Source of the DNA: Flavobacterium sp.
GTDB taxonomy: Bacteria; Bacteroidota; Bacteroidia; Flavobacteriales; Flavobacteriaceae
Direction of reading: 5' to 3'
NCBI GenBank assembly: GCA_017989775.1
Contig: JAGNPF010000085.1
Span: forward strand, 1-6,600
DNA: 6,600 bases
The notes under the pieces were generated by a model. The model saw nothing but the letters and a program-made list of their open reading frames with translations, did not search any database and was not told where the DNA came from. Positions within the stretch are counted from its first letter, which is position 1; every line of letters starts with the position of its first letter. This document shows, in pieces, positions 1 to 5,242 of the stretch. The translations under genes and the position numbers were made by a program.

Positions 1-1
1 A

Positions 2-328
2 AATGAAGTTTCCCTTTCTAAAAACCAGGGTGCCGAAAAAGAAAAAAAGTTGCGCGAAAAAAAGAAACCCATTCCAAGCCCCACCCACGAAGAAGTGCAA
101 GCTTTTTTCCTGGGACAAAACTTCCCGGAACGCGAAGCCAACAAGTTTTTCAATTATTTCTCCAGCGTTGGTTGGCTCGTAGGCGGCAAAACCCCCATGG
201 TCGATTGGAAAGCCTCTGCCAACAACTGGATGTTGAACGCACCTAGATTTATTTCACATGAAAAGACTCCCGACAGGGCCCAACACCTCAACACGGGAAC
301 AGACAAAGACTATTCGGAACCATTTTAA
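2..328 (+). CDS. Replication initiator-like protein, C-terminal part (5' end outside the window)
   Basis: The reading frame is open from base 2 to the TAA at 326-328, so the gene starts upstream of the window. A TTG at position 50 could act as a start, but the frame continues through it and is more likely internal. The visible 108 residues begin with a Lys/Glu-rich linker. A compact domain follows with the pattern PTHEEVQAFF...FPEREANKFFNYF...GWLVGG..PMVDWKASANNWMLN. From memory, this pattern is common at the C-terminus of phage and mobile-element replication proteins of Bacteroidota and Firmicutes (DnaD/DnaT-like primosome proteins), where it is thought to contact the helicase or its loader. 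The tail ends in LNTGTDKDYSEPF. The DnaC-like ATPase gene begins 71 bp downstream on the same strand, which fits a helicase-loading pair. The N-terminal DNA-binding part cannot be seen, so the exact family is uncertain. Confidence 0.7.
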   Translation, partial: NEVSLSKNQGAEKEKKLREKKKPIPSPTHEEVQAFFLGQNFPEREANKFFNYFSSVGWLVGGKTPMVDWKASANNWMLNAPRFISHEKTPDRAQHLNTGTDKDYSEPF

Positions 329-388
329 CCCACTACCAACGTGCTCAAAGTTCTACTTTGTCATTGCGATAATTCAGGAACTTAATAC

Positions 389-393
389 GAGGA
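389..393 (+). promoter_or_regulatory. Shine-Dalgarno-like GAGGA before the ATPase gene
   Basis: GAGGA lies 6 bp before the ATG at 400. Most other starts in this window have only A/T-rich leaders, so this purine-rich site is unusual here and supports choosing the ATG at 400. Confidence 0.45.
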
Positions 394-399
394 AAACCT

Positions 400-1023
400 A
401 TGGAAACAGAAATAAAATACCAACGCAACTACCAAGACCTAGTCCTTTGGCTTGAGAAAAAAGGCGTGGAACTATACGGCAATCAATTCAAAATCTTGGA
501 AGAAGATTATCCCATAATTTACAAATTGATGGCCTATTTCCTGAAGGATGAGGCTAGTTGTTACCAATACGGCATCAACCTCGACAAGGGAATATTGCTT
601 TCCGGCCCCATTGGCTGTGGAAAAACAACCCTGATGCAGCTGATGAAACTCTTGACTCCAATGGAACATAAATTCAACATCAAACCCTGCCGGGACATCA
701 GTTTCGAATTTATTCAGGAAGGTTACGAAATAATCCACAAATACAGCAAGGGCAAACTCTATCATTCCGACCCCAAGACCATCTGTTTCGACGACTTGGG
801 TACCGAAAACAACCTCAAATACTTCGGCAACGAATGTAATGTAATGGCCGAAATAATGCTTTCCAGATACGACATTTTCATCGCCAAGAAAATCAAAACC
901 CACATCACCACCAACCTCTCGGCATCTGAAATAGAAACGGCCTACGGCAACCGAGTCCGCTCGAGACTCCGAAACATGATCAACCTAATAGCCTTCGACA
1001 AAAACACCAAGGACAAAAGATAG
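400..1023 (+). CDS. DnaC-like AAA+ ATPase, probable replicative helicase loader
   Basis: This 207-residue protein carries a complete P-loop ATPase core. Walker A is GPIGCGKTT (69-77) and Walker B is ICFDD (128-132). A sensor-1-like ITTN lies at 169-172, and GNRVRSRL (183-190) resembles the Arg-finger box of DnaC/IstB-type ATPases. Proteins of this type load the replicative helicase DnaB onto single-stranded DNA; IstB-type relatives assist transposases instead. The first 60 residues are a helical region that would be expected to bind a partner. The protein is shorter than E. coli DnaC (about 245 residues) but keeps all core motifs. It follows the replication-protein tail by 71 bp and probably shares its transcript. 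No IstA transposase is next to it, which favours a helicase-loader role over IS21. Codon use is strongly C-ending (Asn: 11 AAC, 2 AAT), unlike genes on the right of the window. The cellular role is inferred from motifs and neighbours. Confidence 0.8.
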   Translation: METEIKYQRNYQDLVLWLEKKGVELYGNQFKILEEDYPIIYKLMAYFLKDEASCYQYGINLDKGILLSGPIGCGKTTLMQLMKLLTPMEHKFNIKPCRDISFEFIQEGYEIIHKYSKGKLYHSDPKTICFDDLGTENNLKYFGNECNVMAEIMLSRYDIFIAKKIKTHITTNLSASEIETAYGNRVRSRLRNMINLIAFDKNTKDKR

Positions 1024-1078
1024 CAGGGGGCAGATTGCAGATTGCAGATGCCAGAGAACAGATGATAGAAAATAGATA
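1023..1078 (+). repeat. Degenerate 7-bp tandem repeat array
   Basis: From the last base of the ATPase stop codon the sequence can be cut into eight in-phase heptamers: gcagggg, gcagatt, gcagatt, gcagatg, ccagaga, acagatg, atagaaa, atagata. All eight share AG at positions 3-4, and the sequence decays from GC-rich to AT-rich. It fills most of the 74-bp gap between the ATPase gene and the next gene. It looks like slippage-derived sequence; no function is evident. Confidence 0.6.
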
Positions 1079-1097
1079 ATTATAATAAACGAACATT

Positions 1098-1748
1098 ATG
1101 AAACAAATTACCCGCTTTTGGAACTGGTTCCAAAAAAACGAACAAGAAATAATCAATGCCTTCTTTCTTGGAATTGGCTCTGATGAGGTCTTTCCTTTAT
1201 TTGAAAAAAAACTGTCTTCCATTTCAAAAAGGATTGGTTTTATAATCAAAATTCCAACAGGTCAAGAAAAACACCTCATTATTTTTACTTGTTTTGGTTA
1301 TCGAAAGCTGTTCCCCAAAATCATTGCCTTGGAAAAACAGGCTCCACCACTGGAACATTTCATTGCCCAAGCTTTTTTAAAACCATTGGATGAATTGGAA
1401 AAACACAAAGACGGCACTGATGAACCCTTTTTCTCTGACGGTTACGACATCAAGATCAGTGACCTACAAATTGCCCTATTGGATTACAATGTCACCACCA
1501 AGCATCTCAAAATCAATTTGTACCTGCCCCACTATAACGAAATCCAACATTTCGATTCTCTAGAATCCAATATCGAATGGATTGTAATGTTTATTTTGGG
1601 CGAGATAGCCTTCCGCAAACACCTCAAGGAAATCCACATAGATCAACTCCCCTTTGAGGCAAAAGGGCTGTTACCCCTCATAGAACTTCCTTATTTTATT
1701 GACTATCTGTATACAATTAATTCAAGGAAGAAAACGAGAATTATATAA
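1098..1748 (+). CDS. Conserved-looking protein of unknown function (216 aa)
   Basis: I do not recognise this 216-residue protein. The ATG at 1098 is the first in a long open frame that ends at TAA 1746-1748. It has no signal peptide and no clear membrane span, so it is probably cytoplasmic. The N-terminus is aromatic and amphipathic (FWNWFQKNEQEI, residues 7-18). Alternating beta-like segments follow (KRIGFIIKIP; KHLIIFTCFGYRKLFPKI), then APPLEHFIAQAFLKP, a second hydrophobic beta/alpha part with NLYLPHYNE, and a basic tail. The composition and regular alternation look like a real mixed alpha/beta protein. It lies 74 bp after the ATPase gene on the same strand, so co-transcription is possible, but the repeat-filled gap makes a functional link uncertain. 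It converges on the small membrane-protein gene with only 15 bp between the stop codons and no hairpin there. Confidence 0.75.
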   Translation: MKQITRFWNWFQKNEQEIINAFFLGIGSDEVFPLFEKKLSSISKRIGFIIKIPTGQEKHLIIFTCFGYRKLFPKIIALEKQAPPLEHFIAQAFLKPLDELEKHKDGTDEPFFSDGYDIKISDLQIALLDYNVTTKHLKINLYLPHYNEIQHFDSLESNIEWIVMFILGEIAFRKHLKEIHIDQLPFEAKGLLPLIELPYFIDYLYTINSRKKTRII

Positions 1749-1763
1749 TATTACGAGCCCCCA

Positions 1764-1934
1764 TTAATAGGTGTCGTCATTTGAGTCTGCTTCTTCTTGT
1801 TCTTCCTTTTTGTAGTGCTTGTTCAAAAAATCGTTGTACTTTTTTTTATCCTTTTGATTTTTCCAGACAAGAAATAAAAGCAAAACAAGTACACAAAGGA
1901 GCACTATACCAACTACTATCCAATTAATTTTCAT
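1764..1934 (-). CDS. Small single-span membrane protein (56 aa)
   Basis: Starting at the ATG whose complement is at 1932-1934, the protein begins MKINWIVVGIV. It has one strongly hydrophobic stretch (about residues 5-24, Leu/Val-rich). A basic segment follows (KNQKDKKKYNDFLNKHYKK), then an acidic tail rich in Glu and Asp. The likely topology is a short N-terminal anchor with the charged tail in the cytoplasm, by the positive-inside rule. A GTG six codons upstream could start the same frame, but the ATG directly precedes the membrane span and is preferred. From memory, similar tiny membrane proteins are common in flavobacteria; the function is unknown. The class V PLP enzyme gene lies upstream on the same strand with a gap of about 130 bp, so shared transcription is possible but not shown. 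Confidence 0.65.
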   Translation of the reverse strand: MKINWIVVGIVLLCVLVLLLFLVWKNQKDKKKYNDFLNKHYKKEEQEEADSNDDTY

Positions 1935-2063
1935 AGCTTTACGTCTAAACACAACAATTAAATATACGATAAATAACTTAAATATTGATGATTATAGTTT
2001 CAAATTTGGATTGTGTCAACCAAAAAAATCAACTGTTGTCAACGGTCGAAATATCGGCAGGCG

Positions 2064-3542
2064 CTATAATTCAAACCAATTTTGGGTTATTTCTTTCTCT
2101 GCCACAGGATTGCTTTTATGCGTAAACTCGTTCTTTAATCCATCATACTTATACTCTTCGCCCCACAATCTAAAGTTTTCCGAAACCTGTTCGATGGCAT
2201 CACAGATAAAATCGATTTCTAGATTGGTCATTATGGGATGTATCGACATCCGAACCCAACCCGGTCTTTCCATCAAACAACCTTCCAGTATTTTTTGTTC
2301 TATGACTTTTGAGGATTGCTTGTTGACATTCAACAAATAATGCCCATAAGTTCCAGCACAAGAACAACCACCACGGGTCTGGATTCCAAAACGGTCATTC
2401 AATAATTTCGTGATTAAGTTGTAATGGGCTTCATCAATGTAAAAGGAAAACACGCCCAGCCTGTCGGTATGTTCTTTGGCAAGGAGATGCAAGTTTCTAA
2501 TTTTAGAAAGCTTCTCGAATATTCGGTTATTGAGTTGTTGCTCTCTAGCCAATATCTTGTCAACTCCCATTTGTTCCTTCAATTTAATGGCCAGGGCTGC
2601 TTTTATGACTTGCAAAAAGCCGGGGGTTCCCCCATCTTCCCTTACCTCTATGTCGTCTATATAATGATGCTCTCCCCAAGGATTGGTATAAGTCACCGTT
2701 CCACCACCCGGACTGTCTGGAACCAAGTTCTTGTATAATTTCTTGTTGAAAACAAGTATGCCGGTACTGCCGGGGCCTCCCAAAAATTTATGCGGCGAAA
2801 AAGTGACGGCATCCAAATAGGATTCTTCATCTTCCGGATGCATGTCAATGGAAACATAAGGAGCTGAACAAGCAAAATCCACAAAACAAAAACCGTTGTT
2901 TTGGTGCATCAATCGAGCAATCGAATGGTAATCCGTCTTGATGCCGGTTACATTGGAACAAGCCGTGATGGCAGCTATTTTATAGGGATGATGCTCGTAT
3001 TGCAACAATAATTCCTTGAAATTATCCAGACAAATCAATCCTTGGTCATTGGAGGGAACAACTTCAACCTTGGCAATGGTTTCCAACCAAGAGGTCTGGT
3101 TGGAATGATGTTCCATGTGCGACAAAAAAACGACAGGCCTTAAACCATCTGGCACCTGGGTGTAATCCTTCAGGTTTTCTACAACTTTAAGACCCAAAAT
3201 ACGATGAAACTTGCTGATGGCACCCGACATCCCCGTACCCACTGTAATCAAGACATCTTCATCCGATGCATTCAAATGTTTCTTGATGATTTGGCGTGCT
3301 TGATGATAACCCAAAGTCATTGAAGCTCCTGTAATGGAAGTTTCGGTATGCGTATTGGCAACATAGGGACCAATCTCTGTAAGTAGTTTTTCTTCTATGG
3401 GGCAATAAAGTCTCCCACTGGCCGTCCAGTCTGCATAAATAATTTTTTTTAAACCGTAAGGCGATTCAAAATAGTGGTCTATACCAACTATTTGCGTTCT
3501 AAACAGCCCAAAATACTGCTCTAAATCAATATACTGCGTCAT
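2064..3542 (-). CDS. Aminotransferase class V / cysteine desulfurase-like PLP enzyme
   Basis: This 492-residue fold-type I PLP enzyme belongs to the class V aminotransferase (SufS/CsdA-like) family. Visible landmarks are a phosphate-binding TGT (102-104), EHHSN (144-148) with the ring-stacking His, VDFA (221-224) with the Asp that contacts the pyridine nitrogen, and SPHKFLGG (249-256) with Lys252 as the Schiff-base lysine. RGGCSCAGTYGH (390-401) puts Cys393 and Cys395 roughly where SufS-type enzymes carry the nucleophilic Cys. The enzyme is longer than SufS (about 400 residues), with an extended N-terminus (ADWTASGRLY) and an extra C-terminal tail of about 50 residues. It is therefore a separate branch, and sulfur transfer from cysteine is possible but unproven. 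No sufE, sufU or other Fe-S assembly gene is nearby. The ATG at 3542 precedes the conserved region and is the natural start. Asn codons are about evenly split between AAC and AAT. Confidence 0.88.
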   Translation of the reverse strand: MTQYIDLEQYFGLFRTQIVGIDHYFESPYGLKKIIYADWTASGRLYCPIEEKLLTEIGPYVANTHTETSITGASMTLGYHQARQIIKKHLNASDEDVLITVGTGMSGAISKFHRILGLKVVENLKDYTQVPDGLRPVVFLSHMEHHSNQTSWLETIAKVEVVPSNDQGLICLDNFKELLLQYEHHPYKIAAITACSNVTGIKTDYHSIARLMHQNNGFCFVDFACSAPYVSIDMHPEDEESYLDAVTFSPHKFLGGPGSTGILVFNKKLYKNLVPDSPGGGTVTYTNPWGEHHYIDDIEVREDGGTPGFLQVIKAALAIKLKEQMGVDKILAREQQLNNRIFEKLSKIRNLHLLAKEHTDRLGVFSFYIDEAHYNLITKLLNDRFGIQTRGGCSCAGTYGHYLLNVNKQSSKVIEQKILEGCLMERPGWVRMSIHPIMTNLEIDFICDAIEQVSENFRLWGEEYKYDGLKNEFTHKSNPVAEKEITQNWFEL

Positions 3543-3668
3543 TATCTTTTCAAATTTTAATAATACAACCCCGGTTTAATACCATATTATGAAGCCACAA
3601 TTGCAATATATAAATTGAAAATCTTCAAACTAATTTACATTTATCCCAGAGAGCATTCCATTAATAAT

Positions 3669-3698
3669 CAAAGGTAAACGTTTTTTTAATTTTTCAAA
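3669..3698 (-). promoter_or_regulatory. Bacteroidota-type promoter for the class V PLP enzyme gene
   Basis: On the - strand, TTTG (3695-3698) is followed after 18 bp by TACCTTTG (3669-3676). This matches the Bacteroidota consensus of TTTG at -33 and TAnnTTTG at -7, within the usual spacing. It points toward the gene starting at 3542 and predicts a leader of roughly 120 nt. No riboswitch was recognised in that leader. The rest of the 3543-3720 gap is plain AT-rich DNA. Confidence 0.55.
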
Positions 3699-3720
3699 TA
3701 CTCAAATTCTTAATGCTAAT

Positions 3721-3990
3721 GCCTAAAAGACATTTCAAACTTAAATGTCCTTATTTGCCTTATATCGTTCAAAACTCGGCCAAACAATAAAATCTGTGGA
3801 AATCTGTGGAATCCGTGAAAATCTGTGACCAAAAAGAATCCCTAAAAGGCATCAAAACTTGTATGCTCTTATATGTCTTATATGGTTTTAAGCAACTACT
3901 TCAAACAATAAAATCTGTGAAAATCTGTGGAATCTGCGGAATCTGTGGACAAAAAGAATGCCTGAGGCATCAAAACTTAAATGCCCTTTA
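3721..3990. repeat. Degenerate ~119-bp intergenic tandem repeat (2 full and 1 partial copy)
   Basis: Copy 1 is 3721-3839 (119 bp), copy 2 is 3840-3959 (120 bp) and partial copy 3 is 3960 to about 3990. Each copy begins with a CCTAAAAGGCAT-like start, then CAAAACTT and an ATGCCCTT-like segment. The full copies continue with TTATATGTCTTATATGG-like sequence and AAACAATAAAATCTGTG. They end in four near-identical 9-10-bp units (AAATCTGTGG and variants such as AATCCGTGA and AATCTGCGG) followed by CAAAAAGAAT. The array fills most of the 509-bp gap between the 5' end of the PLP enzyme gene and the 3' end of the phosphodiesterase gene. An open frame across it on the + strand is only the repeat translated. 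From memory, AATCTGTGG-rich intergenic elements are frequent in flavobacterial genomes. There are no unique spacers, so it is not a CRISPR array. Confidence 0.8.
3729..3985. other. Conserved small hairpin at the head of each ~119-bp repeat copy
   Basis: Copy 1 can fold GACATTT (3729-3735) with AAATGTC (3743-3749), a perfect 7-bp stem. Copy 2 folds GGCAT (3848-3852) with ATGCT (3863-3867), which includes one G-U pair on the RNA. Copy 3 folds GGCAT (3966-3970) with ATGCC (3981-3985). The loop sequence CAAACTT or CAAAACTT is conserved. At the second stem position copy 1 has A-T while copies 2 and 3 have G-C, a compensatory change that suggests the fold itself is maintained. Confidence 0.5.
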
Positions 3991-4051
3991 TTTACCTCCT
4001 ATTCTTGACCACATAATGTTATTTAAAACAAACCTTCAGAGTCTCAAAAAG

Positions 4052-4837
4052 CTATTTTTTAACCTCTAATCTTTGAATTAACAACTCAGGTTCATTTGTG
4101 GTGATATAATCAAAATTATTTTCAATAATCCAATCCATAACTTCAACATCATTCACGGTCCAGGCGTTTAGAGTAATATTATTCTCTTTCGCTTCTTTTA
4201 TCCATTCAGGATGTTTTTTAAAAACGGAATAATGGTAATCAATTCCTGAGATATTGTCCAATTTCACTTCCTTTGGAGATTTATTGCCTTCCAGATACTG
4301 CAAGGAAGTTTTATTGTCAACTTGTCTTATTTGTTTCAGAATTTCATAATCAAAACTAATGTAGCAAGTTATTTTTTCGGCTTTGAGTTTCTTTACAGTT
4401 TCAACAACTTTCAAGGCTGTCATTCTTCCTCTTTCTTTACTTATTTGTGAAGGCTTTATTTCGCAAACCAAAAGTGTGTGTTTATTGTTTCTTTTACCCT
4501 CTAAAATATACTCGTTCAAAGTGGGCAACTTCTCACCATTTGAAAGCTTAAACTTTATCAAGTCTGCATAATTTGTTTCCTCGATTGGCAATTTATTGTA
4601 ATGTGCATCGTGATTGATTACAAGCGAATCATCGGCAGTTCTCCAAACGTCAAATTCGGCGCCAGGCAGTTTCAGTTCGATTGCGTACCTTAATGCTGCA
4701 ATAGAATTTTCCTGAAGATTGTTTTTTTTCCAAGCTCCACGATGTGCCACAACAGCATTTTTCTTCGCATTGCAAGAAGAAAAAACAACTATTGCCATCA
4801 AGAAAAAATATACTCCAAATATTTTAATAGCTTTCAT
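4052..4837 (-). CDS. Glycerophosphodiester phosphodiesterase family lipoprotein
   Basis: This 261-residue protein begins with a lipoprotein signal peptide (basic MKAIK, hydrophobic core to residue 19) ending in the lipobox FSSC, so Cys22 should be lipidated. The mature part is a GDPD-family TIM barrel. It shows AHRG (31-34), QENS (42-45), the metal-binding E61 and D63 in AEFDVWRT, the second catalytic His in NHD (75-77), LPTLNEY (104-110), CEIK (125-128) with E126, and NAWTVND near the C-terminus. The family hydrolyses glycerophosphodiesters to glycerol-3-phosphate and an alcohol, usually with a divalent metal ion. The length is typical. The residues after Cys22 (NAKKN) lack the acidic stretch of known flavobacterial surface-export signals, so a periplasmic-facing position is more likely; this is inference. 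Codon use is A/T-ending (Asn: 18 AAT, 4 AAC). The gene ends next to the repeat array, and no clear terminator was seen. Confidence 0.92.
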   Translation of the reverse strand: MKAIKIFGVYFFLMAIVVFSSCNAKKNAVVAHRGAWKKNNLQENSIAALRYAIELKLPGAEFDVWRTADDSLVINHDAHYNKLPIEETNYADLIKFKLSNGEKLPTLNEYILEGKRNNKHTLLVCEIKPSQISKERGRMTALKVVETVKKLKAEKITCYISFDYEILKQIRQVDNKTSLQYLEGNKSPKEVKLDNISGIDYHYSVFKKHPEWIKEAKENNITLNAWTVNDVEVMDWIIENNFDYITTNEPELLIQRLEVKK

Positions 4838-4911
4838 TTTTTATGCAGTTGAAATTTATGATTGTTTATAATAAAATCTTAGTATAACTAGACTGAACCC
4901 AAAAGTTTGGA

Positions 4912-4919
4912 CAAATTTA
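4912..4919 (-). promoter_or_regulatory. Possible -7 element for the phosphodiesterase gene
   Basis: TAAATTTG on the - strand is an exact match to TAnnTTTG and would give a leader of about 70 nt before the ATG at 4837. No TTG is found at the right distance upstream. In DNA this AT-rich a chance match is easy, so this is only a candidate. Confidence 0.28.
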
Positions 4920-4922
4920 TAT

Positions 4923-5108
4923 TTAATTTCGATAATAATTGATATACTCTTTTGGTATTTCGTCAATAAGTTTTTCATTTTTTTTGTCATCTTGAAAAAA
5001 TTGAAAACCTGACAATGCTTCTGCCAAGTCATACAAAGGAGTGCCATAAAACAGAGCAGGATTGTTATGGATATGCAAATAAAAACTGTACATTAAGTAA
5101 AGCTGCAT
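4923..5108 (-). CDS. Doubtful small ORF or gene remnant (61 aa)
   Basis: An ATG whose complement is at 5106-5108 opens a 61-codon frame ending at TAA 4923-4925. An in-frame TGA lies five codons upstream of the ATG, so the frame cannot extend much further. The product looks protein-like rather than random: an aromatic helix (LYLMYSFYLHIHNNPALF), then YGTPLYDLAEALSGFQFFQDD, then a charged helix ending in PKEYINYYRN. I do not recognise the family. It has no signal peptide or certain membrane span. It could be a real small protein, or the surviving end of a decayed gene. It sits 85 bp upstream of the phosphodiesterase on the same strand. A second frame over the same bases (4856-5047) is less protein-like. 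The remainder of the 4838-5242 gap holds the reductase promoter region. Confidence 0.35.
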   Translation of the reverse strand: MQLYLMYSFYLHIHNNPALFYGTPLYDLAEALSGFQFFQDDKKNEKLIDEIPKEYINYYRN

Positions 5109-5156
5109 TTTTGTAATCAATCACATCTAAAACCCAATATCAAAATAGCAACCTCT

Positions 5157-5188
5157 CATTTGGATACAACTACATCCCATTTAGATAC
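5157..5188 (+). promoter_or_regulatory. Direct-repeat operator, probably for the AraC-family regulator
   Basis: CATTTGGATAC (5157-5167) and CATTTAGATAC (5178-5188) match at 10 of 11 positions and start exactly 21 bp apart, two helical turns. AraC-family activators typically bind direct repeats with about this spacing, next to the -35 region. The repeats end 54 bp before the aldo/keto reductase ATG, and an AraC-family gene follows that reductase. The assignment of regulator to site is inference. Confidence 0.55.
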
Positions 5189-5189
5189 T

Positions 5190-5217
5190 TTTTACAGAAA
5201 CACTATTCTGACCTTTG
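5190..5217 (+). promoter_or_regulatory. Weak candidate promoter of the aldo/keto reductase gene
   Basis: GACCTTTG (5210-5217) differs from TAnnTTTG only at the first base. It is preceded by a T-run (around 5189-5193) rather than a proper TTTG at the -33 distance. The expected transcript start is near 5224. A poor -33 element directly beside the direct repeats would fit a promoter that needs an activator. Confidence 0.35.
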
Positions 5218-5242
5218 CTTTAAATAATTTAAACAAAATTTT

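Noticed and set aside
472..903. 143-codon frame on the - strand inside the ATPase gene
   Set aside because: It lies entirely opposite the DnaC-like gene, whose P-loop motifs prove the + strand frame; the antisense product has no recognisable features.
400..1023. IS21 helper gene istB
   Set aside because: No istA transposase or IS21-type end is visible, and the upstream partner is a replication-protein tail rather than a transposase.
2011..2043. Terminator for the class V enzyme gene: GTTGACAACAGTTG followed by seven T on the - strand
   Set aside because: The only pairing available would need a one-base loop (CAAC-A-GTTG), so it cannot form a stable hairpin; the two GTCAAC copies are direct, not inverted.
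3721..3990. CRISPR array
   Set aside because: Repeat copies are about 119 bp and contiguous, without short identical repeats separated by unique spacers, and no cas gene is present.
3806..4069. Open frame of 87 codons on the + strand across the repeat array
   Set aside because: Its sequence is the AATCTGTGG repeat translated (SVKICGICGICG-like); it has no protein character outside the repeat and overlaps the phosphodiesterase end.
4856..5047. 63-codon - strand frame overlapping the doubtful small ORF
   Set aside because: The composition is poor (runs of Lys, Ile, Phe from A/T-rich DNA), and the other frame over the same bases looks more protein-like.
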